Of a stretch of 64,000 nt of DNA, positions 33,467 through 43,520 are shown in pieces. Made by a program: the position numbers and the translations under genes. How positions within the stretch are numbered: position 1 is the first letter of the stretch; each line of letters begins with the position of its first letter. The DNA is from Strigamia acuminata. Lineage: Eukaryota; Arthropoda; Chilopoda; Geophilomorpha; Linotaeniidae. The notes below the pieces were generated by a model, which did no database searches, was not told where the DNA came from, and saw only the letters and a program-made list of their open reading frames with translations. The stretch covers positions 2,877,605 to 2,941,604 of the forward strand of contig OX442321.1 of the NCBI GenBank assembly GCA_949358305.1, in the 5' to 3' direction.

Positions 33467-35383
33467 ATGGCTTCACGCGACGCTTTGTCGCAATCCAGTG
33501 TTTCGGACGTAGAAGCCGAACAAGCGCATACTTTGCCACTTCCAGACTCACCAACACATGAGCCGGACCAACAGCAGGATCTACTAGTACAACCAATCTC
33601 TACTGATGTACCATTTTCCAATCCTTGGAGGACATACGCTCAAATGGAAGCGGATCAACTCCAACATGAACGGGAAGCGGCTGCAGCACGGGATCAATGG
33701 GAGGAAAATAGACGCCATTTGCAGGACTCACTCATGGAAAGAAGACAAATAGTGGACGGGATGCGAGCGGTTCGAGAAGACATTCAACGAGGACCGCCGC
33801 CTCCTTACCAACCTGCGTTTATGCAACCGGAACCACAGCAACATCGAAGGAATCCACCTGCACTGACGATGGAAGCATTGATGAGAGTGTTACGAGAGGA
33901 TAGAAGGGAGTTACAGCACGAACTTCGCCAGGAGTTGCTCGAGTCGATGAGGCAAATTAGGCGCGAGCTGAACGACAGAGTGGAGGAATTTATCCATTCG
34001 CACAACGAGCGAACTCAGCCTGAACCACCAGCACCAGAAGCAGGTTCAGGGGCCACACGTCGTGGTCGAGAGGGCGCTCGGGGAGCCGACTTTTCTTTTG
34101 GAGATACTGGACGTGCATCGGGACCACGACGCACTGGCTCTTATTCTCCGAGACGACGCCAACAACATTCACAACAGGGAGACACGACTTCCAATGTTCC
34201 ACGGGACCCACCACCGAATCCTGACCCGGATTCCGCTCAAGGAGGTAGTCAAGGCATACCACTCAGCGCCTCAAGACAGCTGCCTCACACGAGATCTCAA
34301 CTCTCGTTGGAGTCGGAAGATCAGCGTCAAGCCGCTCAGGTTGGAAGGTATAAACTTAAAGTTGAAAAAATTCCATACTTTGATCCGGATGAGGCTACTT
34401 TCGACACAGTGGACCTGTTCCTGGGTAAGCTATATGCGCACATGTTTACCATGGGAGCACCGGAGGGAATATATTTGAAAGTATACGTGGTTCTCGCGCT
34501 CCGAAATAGAGCGCAACGTTGGTGGATGGCTCTAACTCCAAAACCTAACAATTGGGAGGACTTTGAATTAATTTTCAGGCAGGTATTTTCCATCAATTCA
34601 GCTTTAGCTAATGTTAAGTTGTCTCAGCGCAAACAAAAGCCAGGGGAATCAACTATGTCGTTCCTCAGCGAGATGATTCATTATTTAAATATTGCTGGAT
34701 ACAAGGACAAGGGCTTGCAGTGGGAACGAGTTCAGGGCATGATGCAAACTCAAGTCGTACAATTAATGCGCTCTTGGTGCATCAGGACGATCGACGACGC
34801 AGTCAAAATGGGCAACGATGTCGATAATCGCCTTCAATTGGATTCGTTGCGGACTTTTGAGTACAAACAGTGCGGAGTTTCGGACCAGGAGATGCCTTTA
34901 CCCGCAGGAGTGGGTCCTGCCACACGCACCAGAACAGAGGAGGAGAAGTTAAATCAACAATCTACTTCGTCCAGGTCTGGTCGTTTTTCAAGATTCAACA
35001 AAGTATTTACAGCATTGCTCGAGGACATGTCGGCGTGCGCGCTCGATCCAGAGGATCCCAACAGCGAGGAAACCAATAAGGACCCGCCAAAGGAGTCTGC
35101 ATCAGCGGCAGCACAAAGATCTGATGTCCACGCCATGACTGCGATTACTGCGCCAACACCTAGAACGGATACACAGCACACATGTCCCAAGGACGTTGTC
35201 ATTTTTCCAGCCGCTAAAGAAGCGCCTTCAGAGCCAAAGCTCCCGAAGAATGCTATGTGGAGAAAAACACCAACGGACAAATGGTTCATGTCTGACAGGC
35301 AATCATGGAGGCCTGTGTGCCCCGTTTGTGGCAAGGAGTGGAGTCGCCAGTCGGGAAACGCAAGCGGCCTGCTCAAAGCATGA
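33467..35383 (+). CDS. gag: Gag polyprotein of the Gypsy element
   Basis: 638 aa, the structural protein forming virus-like particles. The N-terminal half is polar, with heptad-like Glu/Arg/Leu-rich stretches (about residues 60-190) likely to form coiled coils. A Pro/Ser/Arg-rich linker follows. The retrotransposon Gag domain starts near residue 298 (KIPYFDPDEATFDTVDLFLG) and includes RWWMAL and the downstream helix region to about 460. Near the C-terminus there is a CPVCGKEW pair (about residue 618) rather than a full CCHC knuckle. The ORF ends in TGA at 35381-35383, in the loop of a predicted pseudoknot. Pol is in the -1 frame, so most ribosomes would make Gag and a minority Gag-Pol. The start is the first ATG after the PBS in a long open frame. 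Confidence 0.92.
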   Translation: MASRDALSQSSVSDVEAEQAHTLPLPDSPTHEPDQQQDLLVQPISTDVPFSNPWRTYAQMEADQLQHEREAAAARDQWEENRRHLQDSLMERRQIVDGMRAVREDIQRGPPPPYQPAFMQPEPQQHRRNPPALTMEALMRVLREDRRELQHELRQELLESMRQIRRELNDRVEEFIHSHNERTQPEPPAPEAGSGATRRGREGARGADFSFGDTGRASGPRRTGSYSPRRRQQHSQQGDTTSNVPRDPPPNPDPDSAQGGSQGIPLSASRQLPHTRSQLSLESEDQRQAAQVGRYKLKVEKIPYFDPDEATFDTVDLFLGKLYAHMFTMGAPEGIYLKVYVVLALRNRAQRWWMALTPKPNNWEDFELIFRQVFSINSALANVKLSQRKQKPGESTMSFLSEMIHYLNIAGYKDKGLQWERVQGMMQTQVVQLMRSWCIRTIDDAVKMGNDVDNRLQLDSLRTFEYKQCGVSDQEMPLPAGVGPATRTRTEEEKLNQQSTSSRSGRFSRFNKVFTALLEDMSACALDPEDPNSEETNKDPPKESASAAAQRSDVHAMTAITAPTPRTDTQHTCPKDVVIFPAAKEAPSEPKLPKNAMWRKTPTDKWFMSDRQSWRPVCPVCGKEWSRQSGNASGLLKA

Positions 35384-38300
35384 GTCCAGAGAGCGGGTCG
35401 GATACAATCATCAAGGACTCTACTGAGAAGAAGACTGAAGAATCACCAGACGTCGATGGAAGTACAACACCGTCTACTCCGACACCAGAGGCGCCGTCTG
35501 CTGTTCGAGAAGACAACAACAAATCATTAACCCCGTCTACGGACATTAAATTAACTACATTAATCAAAACAGATTCAAGTAAATCAAAAATAAAAATACC
35601 CGGTGTCGTAACACCACAACCAACAAAATCAGCGCAACTTTCGTCTGTGAAAGCCAAGGAAACCCCCAAAAAACCAACTTCGTTGACAACGCAGAGTGAG
35701 ACGTTGCAAACAAACTTCGTTCTTTTGTCGCCCGAGGAATTGCAAAAATCCGAAGAGCCAAGAATCGAAATTACGAAGACTGATCGCTTCAACAGAGAAG
35801 CACCATATATCAAAATAACATGGGCTAACGTGAGTTTTGTCGCACTTTTGGATTCAGGCGCTCAGACATGTGTAATGTCAGAGTCATTATTTAACAAACT
35901 TAAAGCCAATATGGGTTTGGAATTGCTCGAACTTCACAAAACAGTGCGTACAGCGGCCGATGACAAAATTCCAGTTAAGGGATCTGTTAAACTGTCGGTG
36001 CGCGCACCTTTGGCCGTTATTTCTTTCATTTGTTTAATTATACCCAAAACATCAGAGGACCTTCTGCTGGGAAGAGATTTCTGCAGAGCGGTTGGTCTGT
36101 GCACGGACTTTGAATTGTGCCAGTGGTATTTGAAGGGATCGCCGGAGCGAAGACAATTCATGACTTTAGAACAAGCTAATAAGTCAGAATCTGTTCTTTT
36201 ATTTCCCATCAAGAAGCCCGATGATACAAAGGACAGCGCCAAGGATGTACCCAAGGTAGTAATTAACAACATTAATTGTATTCTTCTAGAACATCGATCT
36301 TTGTCGCAAGAGATTTTCGAATATCCAAATGACGATGCTCAGCACCAAATCAAGAGGATTCGGAATCGTATACGAGATCAGTGGTCATTTATATGGTCAC
36401 CAAAGAGGAAGGATTCCATTAAAAAATCAAGAAGATTCAATTCATCATTGTTTTCGACGCTTAGCCAACGCAGACGTGCAAGACGACAGCGGAGACGCCT
36501 TTATGAATTGTCACCAACAATAAAACAACTTAACACGCAGGGAAGACAGCTTTTGCGTCGTGTGGATGAAAATGCGCTCATGGCCAGAGTACACGATCAT
36601 TCGACGATTTCGGAGCCGCCTCTGGATGTTAACGTACTACAATATCAACCAAGCAGTGATCCAACGCAACTGGATTGGATTTACGACCAGCTGTGGTCAT
36701 CATTGACGGTACCCCAAATTCGTTTATTAATTCAGACTCTTCGACCAATTTCGAAAGTATTTCGTGAGGAGGTCGGATTATGTAACAACACTCAGTTTGA
36801 AGTAAATTTAAAACCGGACTTTAGACCAATTCATGTGCCTGTAAGACCCGTTAACCCAGCAAAAAAGATGGTAATTGACGCTTATTTGGACCAAAAACTA
36901 AAACAAGGCATTATTCGTCGATCAAAAAGTGATTGTGCGGTGGCGCCTGTTGTTGTTCCAAAGAAGACTGGAGACTGGCGTACAGCCATGGATTTTAGAC
37001 CGATGAATGCTCAAACTTTGCCAGATGTCTACCCACTACCCGACATCGATAATATATTTTCTTATTTAGGAGGATCAAATTGGTTTTCGATCATAGACGG
37101 ACGAGAAGCTTTCCACCAGATTGGAGTGCGTCCAGGTGACGAGAGATTTCTCGCATTTATTACGCACAGAGGACTTTTCGAATATGTGAGAATGCCATTT
37201 GGACCCATTAATGGCCCAGCAACTCTGCAGAGAGCCATGAACAAAACTTTGTCGAAATATCTTTACAAGTTCGTGTTCGTTTATCTCGATGACGTCATAA
37301 TTTTCAGCAAGACTTTCGAGGAGCATGTACAACATCTCAAAATAATTCTTCAAGCCTTGGATGAGGCGGGATTCACGATGAACGCCAACAAGACGGAATT
37401 GTGCAGAACATCGCTCGAGGTTTTAGGACATATTGTAGAGGCTGGACACATTAAACCAAACCCAAATAAGGTGACGGCAATTCAATATTTTCCGGCGCCT
37501 ACCAACATCAAAGAATTACAAAGATTCAAAGGAATGATTGGTTATTATCAGTCATTTTTTCCAAATTATTCAAAAACATGCGAGGTGTTTCGCCCTTTGC
37601 TCAAAAAAGATTCTGAGTGGAATTGGACGATCCAACACCAAGAAGCATTTAATTCACTCAAGAGAGGACTGGCTGAACCAACTCTACACCGAAGATTCCC
37701 AGATTGGACCAAGCCATACATACTGCAAACAGACGCCAGCTATTCAGGTTTGGGCGCTGCACTCATGCAATTAAATGATCAAGGTGAACGAACACCAATT
37801 GCCTTTGCATCACGTGCATTGAATTCTGCTGAAAAGAATTACAGCGTTACCGAAATTGAGTGCTTGGCGGCGGTTTGGGCGGTCGGAAGATTTCGTGTAT
37901 ATCTTGAGATGATGAATTTTTATTTAGAAAGCGATCATTTGTCGTTAAAGTGGCTTTTCCAGCAGCGAGAACCAAAAGGACGCCTGGCACGATGGGTTTT
38001 GTCCCTCAGTGAGTACAAATTTACATTTCTTTACTGTTCAGGAGCACAGAATCGTGTTGCGGACGCCTTGAGCCGTGCGCCTGTGGAGCCATCGGAGCCA
38101 TTGGATGCAGACGACTCGCCTCTCGTTGATGAAACATGCTACATCGCCTATTTTGACGACCCAAATGATTGGCCAAAATTACCGATAATCAACATTATTG
38201 GAGTTGGATTGGCTGCGGCACAACAACGAAATAACGCAGCTGTGATGACAAGAGCGCAAAGACGACAGCAGCAAATTAAACCAAAATTGGGCAGGCCAAA

Positions 38301-40125
38301 GGGTTCTAAAAACAAGAAGAGACCGCCACCAAATTATCAGGTATTAACTCGAGCCAGAGCGCGTCAACAGAAGCAAGTTTCGACGCCTCCTGGAGCTGTT
38401 GCGCCATTACCACCTTTAATACCGCCATTGCCATCACCAAATGTGCCAACCGCATCGTTTCCAACTCCTAATGTGTTGAGCCCACCTGCAGGACCATCTG
38501 GAGCTGCGCGACCGAATTTTGACGGATATGGAGGTCCGGATTCGGATTCGTCGGACGATTCGACAACTTATCAACCAGCATGGATGGGGCGTGCAGGATT
38601 TATGCCACAGCAAGTGCGTCAAGATCGATCACAATTTCAAAGAAATGCGACGAGACGCCCTGTTGCTGATGAACAACAAGACGAAGAAGAGGACGAGGCC
38701 GAGCGACTCCATGAGGCGCCGCAAGACCACCAACCATTTCGTCTGATACCAACTATTAACGAAATAATTCGTCGACAACACGAAGACACGTGGAGCGCCG
38801 AATTAATCGAATATCTTGATCAAGGACATTTGCCCAACGACCAAGTACAAGCAGCGCGTATCAGGCATCGTGCCGTAGATTTTGCTATGTACAAGGGAAT
38901 GTTATGTCGTTATCCACCGATTGACATAAATAAAATTCGCCGTAGAAGACAAATCTATTTGCCCCTAATGTTACGCGAACAATATTTCAAGGCTCTGCAT
39001 TACCCGCCGAGCTGCGGACATTTAGGAGTTGAGAAAACACTTCATCGACTCCGGGCCCGAGTTTATTGGCCAAAAATGAAGGAGGACGTTTTGCTTTGGA
39101 TTCAAAAATGTGAACCATGTCAACGAGCTAAGCCGTTAAATCGCCTTCCATATGGACCAATGATTATGGCCAAACCACGACATTTGTTTCACACAATTTA
39201 CATCGATTATTATGGTAAGAAACCCCGATCGATTGGAGGACATTGTTACGCATTAGTAATTGTGGATGCCGCCAGTCGATGGTTGGATGTGAGATTGACC
39301 GAGACATCTGACTGGAAAACAACAATCAAACAATTGCAAGGATTTATTCAGCGATGGGCATTTCCAAAGGTCATTATAAGTGACAATGCGCCAGCTTTCC
39401 GTTCAATGGAATTCCAGGCTGCATGTCAGAGTTTTGGCGCCATCAATCGCTACACGGCTGTTTATCATCCACAGGGGAACTTAGCCGAAAGATTAAACCA
39501 AGCATTAAAAAACTGCATTTTGGCATATATTGAAGAGCATGTGCGCTGGGACGTTCACATTGGATATTTTGTGCTAGCAATCAACTCAGCCTATCAAGCT
39601 TCACTTCAGTATTCTCCTTATCAAATGGTGACGGGACAAGAGGCGCGTTATCCAGGTGATTTCGATTCGGACACCGACGATGGACAGCCGCTGCCGCCAG
39701 CACGAGCGCGAGAGACGCATGAATTGATGAGAGAATTGCGAAATAATGCCACTGCAAATTTACAAAAAGCTCAAATTAGACATAAACGTTGGTTCGATCG
39801 AAAAAGAAGACCACACGATTTCAAACCAGGCGATTTTGTGTCTATTAAAAATCGACAATTGTCATCAGCGGACCGACAGTTTGCTGCAGGACTTCGACAG
39901 AGGACGGAAGGCGTTTACGTAATCCATAAATTAACTGGACCCAATACTGTCATTCTTATGGACAAGGATGGTCGTCGAATGCTGCCGTATAACGTCGTGG
40001 AATTGCGCCATTGGTTCAATAATGATGATGATTTGGACCAAACGGACGCAACAATGATCGAAAAACATGTTGCTGCGTTTACATCGGAAATTGAAACCAT
40101 CATCGCTTCATTTTCGATAAAATAA
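35305..40125 (+). CDS. pol: Pol polyprotein (protease, RT, RNase H, integrase)
   Basis: 1606 codons from the nominal ATG; translation probably enters by -1 frameshift at 35353-35359, so the real N-terminus is Gag. Counting from the nominal start: aspartic protease LLDSGAQTC with Asp-183; reverse transcriptase with MDFRPMNAQT and the catalytic YLDD at 660-663; RNase H beginning LQTDAS with Asp-810; integrase zinc module H1232, H1239, C1269, C1272; and the DDE triad D1301, D1360, E1395 (a 34-residue gap, DD35E). A GPY/F-like tail follows (EGVYVIHKLTGPN). An unusual insert of about 220-300 residues separates RNase H and integrase, with an AT-hook-like GRPKGSKNKKR near 996 and an acidic tract. 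All catalytic residues are present. Confidence 0.95.
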   Translation: MEACVPRLWQGVESPVGKRKRPAQSMSPESGSDTIIKDSTEKKTEESPDVDGSTTPSTPTPEAPSAVREDNNKSLTPSTDIKLTTLIKTDSSKSKIKIPGVVTPQPTKSAQLSSVKAKETPKKPTSLTTQSETLQTNFVLLSPEELQKSEEPRIEITKTDRFNREAPYIKITWANVSFVALLDSGAQTCVMSESLFNKLKANMGLELLELHKTVRTAADDKIPVKGSVKLSVRAPLAVISFICLIIPKTSEDLLLGRDFCRAVGLCTDFELCQWYLKGSPERRQFMTLEQANKSESVLLFPIKKPDDTKDSAKDVPKVVINNINCILLEHRSLSQEIFEYPNDDAQHQIKRIRNRIRDQWSFIWSPKRKDSIKKSRRFNSSLFSTLSQRRRARRQRRRLYELSPTIKQLNTQGRQLLRRVDENALMARVHDHSTISEPPLDVNVLQYQPSSDPTQLDWIYDQLWSSLTVPQIRLLIQTLRPISKVFREEVGLCNNTQFEVNLKPDFRPIHVPVRPVNPAKKMVIDAYLDQKLKQGIIRRSKSDCAVAPVVVPKKTGDWRTAMDFRPMNAQTLPDVYPLPDIDNIFSYLGGSNWFSIIDGREAFHQIGVRPGDERFLAFITHRGLFEYVRMPFGPINGPATLQRAMNKTLSKYLYKFVFVYLDDVIIFSKTFEEHVQHLKIILQALDEAGFTMNANKTELCRTSLEVLGHIVEAGHIKPNPNKVTAIQYFPAPTNIKELQRFKGMIGYYQSFFPNYSKTCEVFRPLLKKDSEWNWTIQHQEAFNSLKRGLAEPTLHRRFPDWTKPYILQTDASYSGLGAALMQLNDQGERTPIAFASRALNSAEKNYSVTEIECLAAVWAVGRFRVYLEMMNFYLESDHLSLKWLFQQREPKGRLARWVLSLSEYKFTFLYCSGAQNRVADALSRAPVEPSEPLDADDSPLVDETCYIAYFDDPNDWPKLPIINIIGVGLAAAQQRNNAAVMTRAQRRQQQIKPKLGRPKGSKNKKRPPPNYQVLTRARARQQKQVSTPPGAVAPLPPLIPPLPSPNVPTASFPTPNVLSPPAGPSGAARPNFDGYGGPDSDSSDDSTTYQPAWMGRAGFMPQQVRQDRSQFQRNATRRPVADEQQDEEEDEAERLHEAPQDHQPFRLIPTINEIIRRQHEDTWSAELIEYLDQGHLPNDQVQAARIRHRAVDFAMYKGMLCRYPPIDINKIRRRRQIYLPLMLREQYFKALHYPPSCGHLGVEKTLHRLRARVYWPKMKEDVLLWIQKCEPCQRAKPLNRLPYGPMIMAKPRHLFHTIYIDYYGKKPRSIGGHCYALVIVDAASRWLDVRLTETSDWKTTIKQLQGFIQRWAFPKVIISDNAPAFRSMEFQAACQSFGAINRYTAVYHPQGNLAERLNQALKNCILAYIEEHVRWDVHIGYFVLAINSAYQASLQYSPYQMVTGQEARYPGDFDSDTDDGQPLPPARARETHELMRELRNNATANLQKAQIRHKRWFDRKRRPHDFKPGDFVSIKNRQLSSADRQFAAGLRQRTEGVYVIHKLTGPNTVILMDKDGRRMLPYNVVELRHWFNNDDDLDQTDATMIEKHVAAFTSEIETIIASFSIK
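35353..35420 (+). promoter_or_regulatory. -1 ribosomal frameshift signal (slippery heptamer and pseudoknot)
   Basis: G GGA AAC (35353-35359) is in the Gag zero frame. After a 5-nt spacer, 35365-35374 pairs with 35391-35400 (10 bp, two G-U). The loop bases GAGTCC (35382-35387) pair with GGACTC (35415-35420), forming an H-type pseudoknot. The -1 frame continues into pol. Confidence 0.85.
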
Positions 40126-40655
40126 CTTAATTTCTTTTCATTTTATAATTTTATTTCTTTCTTTGCTTTACCCAACCTTCTTTCCTTCCTGTGTTTATAA
40201 TTTTCCCTGCTTTAAACCAAATATTTACGGAGGATAGACGCTGAAAATAGTAAGTAAAGATTAGTTTAGGAATTTGAAATTCATCAATTTAAAATGATGA
40301 TACAAAATTTACTAAGTCCAAACTCATGCTTCTTCGAAGTGCGTGATTAAATCTCGTTCACGCGAGAGGTCCGTGTCATATTTTATGACGAGGCGACCCC
40401 GTAGCGAGACCGCGTGTATTAAAGACATGTGAGGGCACGACTTAGCCACATTTTAATTTGCGTCTGAATAGTTGCGCCTCAAAAAACTTAACAATCACTT
40501 AAATTGGATAAATATTGTTAGAAATTGTGCGTCTATCACCCGTAAGTACTTTCTATCTCACAACAATTCATTTTTAATTGAATATTTTCGTTAAAATAAC
40601 TTTTTCTTTCTGGAAAATTTCCATTTCTTTTAGTTTCACTTTACGATAATTTATT
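40126..40655 (+). other. pol-ORF3 spacer with splice signals
   Basis: 530 bp, non-coding. It contains a consensus donor (GTAAGTACTT from 40542) and a pyrimidine-rich acceptor (TTTCTTTTAG ending 40633) 22 bp before the ORF3 ATG. This suggests ORF3 is translated from a spliced RNA. Confidence 0.55.
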
Positions 40656-43520
40656 ATGGCGTCCTACGATCCAAAAGTAACAATTACGATTCCAAAACCA
40701 ACGCAAAAAGGTTATCCAAAATACCTGCCGATGCCACCAATTGAAGCGTCGGGCGAAGGACTGGTGCCACGCTTTCATCCGGACCACCCAAACGACCAAA
40801 GTTTTCCAAACTATGAACTGTGCCCAGTTTGTAGCGGAACGGGATTTGAAATATACCAACTGCGGGCGCCACGAGAATGCCGAGCGTGTCGGGGCGGCGG
40901 TGACTTGCGTCGTTGCAAATTTCGGAAATGGATGCGCCTTATGTTCGCTTATGTATTGGGCTACGAGTCGATAGATAAAACTTCGTTGGCTGGAGTGGAT
41001 TTTCCGCCGCCGAGGATTCCATTCGGCAGTGCAAACGCCATCGCTCGTTTTCGTCATGCACACGCGTCATATTTGGCACGCATAAAGCAATTGGCGAAAG
41101 AGAAGGGAATCCGGCCGTTAACTTGGAAATATCCAGAGGGAGCCTACATAATTGCCGGCGAGCAACCTGCCGAGCTTCCGGACCAGTTTGTGACGCCTGA
41201 AGGAAAGACCTACGATGTGGAATCGGGTATAGAACTGTATTTGACGGCGCCTAATGTAATCGCGGATGCGAAAAGAGCGTATTCGGAGCCGGAGAGAGTT
41301 GCGGCCGATTTGCCGTTTCAACATTCAAATCTGCGTCCGCGACATACGTACGAGGAGCGGAGCACGCACCGTTTGAAGGAATACACGCAGAAAGTAACGA
41401 AAAGGATCGGAGCAGAGGCGAACCGGGACACTCACTTCGTGACGGGACGATCCGGACCAGCATTGGACGTCTCTTCAGTCATCATTGAGGAAAACGGAGC
41501 GGTTGGTGCAGCGCCTATTGCGTCGCCTATCATCGAATCGACTAAAGAGCTTTCGTTGGGCGATCAAGTGATTAAAAAGGTAAAGAAGAATGAAGAAAAC
41601 AGAAGAGAGAGAGAAAAAATTAGTAATATCAACACGATGTCGACCCCGATTATCAAAACGGAATCGAGTGTGACGGCGGCGGAGGCGAAGTCAACCAACG
41701 TTACTACGGTGACCACTGCTGCGCCAATCGTCATTCCTTACTTTTATGTCGTGAAGAACAAATCGTCTTCGATTGAGACGTCTGAATCAAGCCAAGCTGC
41801 TCGATCTGTCGACACCACTACTGTGACCCAATCGAATGTGACGCCCAAGATGATGACTTCAGTTGCTGCGACATCAGTGCCGATTACGTACTCCAAAATT
41901 GCAACTTCAAACACACAAATGGACACAATTGCTGATTTTAATACAAAACTAATTAAAGCTGATTTTTCCCCACAGGTTGACCGAGATATTAAGGCGTTAC
42001 TAAACTTTACACCGTCTTCATCCATCGCGAATATCGCTGCCGAGATTGCGAGAGATGCGGAGGAGTGCGCAAAGATCCACGACGTCAAGAAATTGGAAAA
42101 CAAGATTTCTAATCCAATTGCTAAGGCCATTTCAGCGGTCTCAAACGGATCAACGTCGTCTGAGGGATGCGCGTCTCTGAAGCCACGTTATCTCCAGGGA
42201 TTCGACCGAAATGGATGTACGATGCGCCCAGACCGTATTTTCACTCAGATGTCCGAAATATTCCGGCGCCACGAGCTTGAGATACTGTACCCCATGGAGA
42301 ACAGGGGTCAAGGACGAATCAACCTGAGATCGGAAGGATGGAGCGAACTCTTCAAGATGTCGATTAATTTGGATTTCAACGTCAGCGCCTCGGACTTCAA
42401 GACGGTCGTCGGAACGATTTTCGGACGCCTCGGGAACATCGCGAAGGAGATTGAAGCGAAAATGACAAAGGACTGTACCGGAGACGAACACGCGGTCCAT
42501 CACCTCATTGTGCACGCCGTGCACTTTAATTTAAAAGAGATCATCACCCAAATGCATCAGAGTCGTCGTGACGCTGTCAAACGATTTCGAGAGGCCGACG
42601 CGCTCAAAGAGGCCCAGCGACTGGAGGACGAGAAAAATGCGCCCGCCAAACCACCACTGGATCCAGAATTGATCATGACGGAGGATGAAATTAAGAACTT
42701 TTCAGAGAAAATTCTCATCGAACTGGCGCCTGAGAAATTGGTGCAACAATTCGAGGATGCGATTGCTGAGAATCCAAGATTGGCGGATCCCCGAACCAAA
42801 TATTCGTTCAGATACGACCCCGTAATTGTGGCGGACACAGGAGTACTCGCCTCGGAGTTATCATCGGATGTGGATTATTCGATGTCGGATGTCGAATCGC
42901 TTCGCGAGTCAACGGGCGATGAGGAAAACCACAAGGCATTTCTGGCGGCGCGGGAACACGACAAAATTGAAGTGATTCAGGTCGACGAGCCTTTCAGACT
43001 TCCTGGAGTAGGACGAGGCGGTGCAAGGGCTGGACGTCGATCGCCGTTGATGTCGAGGATGCCAAAAATGATTTTGACACCGCCAAAGGAGAGTGACGAC
43101 AATACAAGCGAGGTTGTCACGCGTGAGAGTTTACGCGAACCGGTCGAACTGAAGCCTAAGGAGAAGCGTCTCGTGGAGCCAACCTGCGCGTTAGCAATTA
43201 TGGAGGAGATTATCCCGATAGATGATATTTTCTACTCATTGCCATGGGAGCCTAAAATCGAATTGGTCGTGGATTGGAGTGTTCTGACGCGCCTTTTCGA
43301 AACGATCATCTTTTCGGACTTGCAGCTTGACCACGGCGCGGGCGAAAAGTTATTGTCCATCATTAAACAGTATTATGTTGGAGATTTCCTGTACCGAGTG
43401 AACAGAATTAGCCAAAAATGTTACGCGACTTCTAAACAACAGGTGAGAGTGATCCTCGTGAAAACAGCGCTTAGACTGGTCTATTATGCGATGGACGGTC
43501 AGGGCGCGTCTGCATTTTAA
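40656..43520 (+). CDS. ORF3, large protein of unknown function in the env position
   Basis: 954 aa, not recognised. It has no signal peptide, no clear membrane segment and no furin-like pattern, so it does not look like an envelope protein. Near the N-terminus is a paired cysteine motif, C56-x2-C59-SGTG and C75-x2-C78-RGGG, reminiscent of the CxxCxGxG repeats of DnaJ zinc domains. The middle (about residues 250-480) is Ser/Thr/Val-rich and likely disordered. Residues about 510-640 look folded, with a His-rich EHAVHHLIVHAVHFN. An acidic stretch and a compact C-terminal helical region follow. Base composition is like gag and pol, supporting a shared origin. The start ATG follows a strong splice acceptor at 40633. 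Confidence 0.85.
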   Translation: MASYDPKVTITIPKPTQKGYPKYLPMPPIEASGEGLVPRFHPDHPNDQSFPNYELCPVCSGTGFEIYQLRAPRECRACRGGGDLRRCKFRKWMRLMFAYVLGYESIDKTSLAGVDFPPPRIPFGSANAIARFRHAHASYLARIKQLAKEKGIRPLTWKYPEGAYIIAGEQPAELPDQFVTPEGKTYDVESGIELYLTAPNVIADAKRAYSEPERVAADLPFQHSNLRPRHTYEERSTHRLKEYTQKVTKRIGAEANRDTHFVTGRSGPALDVSSVIIEENGAVGAAPIASPIIESTKELSLGDQVIKKVKKNEENRREREKISNINTMSTPIIKTESSVTAAEAKSTNVTTVTTAAPIVIPYFYVVKNKSSSIETSESSQAARSVDTTTVTQSNVTPKMMTSVAATSVPITYSKIATSNTQMDTIADFNTKLIKADFSPQVDRDIKALLNFTPSSSIANIAAEIARDAEECAKIHDVKKLENKISNPIAKAISAVSNGSTSSEGCASLKPRYLQGFDRNGCTMRPDRIFTQMSEIFRRHELEILYPMENRGQGRINLRSEGWSELFKMSINLDFNVSASDFKTVVGTIFGRLGNIAKEIEAKMTKDCTGDEHAVHHLIVHAVHFNLKEIITQMHQSRRDAVKRFREADALKEAQRLEDEKNAPAKPPLDPELIMTEDEIKNFSEKILIELAPEKLVQQFEDAIAENPRLADPRTKYSFRYDPVIVADTGVLASELSSDVDYSMSDVESLRESTGDEENHKAFLAAREHDKIEVIQVDEPFRLPGVGRGGARAGRRSPLMSRMPKMILTPPKESDDNTSEVVTRESLREPVELKPKEKRLVEPTCALAIMEEIIPIDDIFYSLPWEPKIELVVDWSVLTRLFETIIFSDLQLDHGAGEKLLSIIKQYYVGDFLYRVNRISQKCYATSKQQVRVILVKTALRLVYYAMDGQGASAF

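Noticed and set aside
33990-35376. Several frames of 60-140 codons within the gag region on other frames
   Set aside because: Overlaps with a gag frame that has a recognisable domain; no independent evidence.
42150-42524. 124-codon minus-strand frame inside ORF3
   Set aside because: Shadow of the plus-strand ORF3, which spans 954 codons.
40656-43520. ORF3 as a retroviral-type envelope
   Set aside because: No signal peptide, no transmembrane anchor and no cleavage motif were seen.
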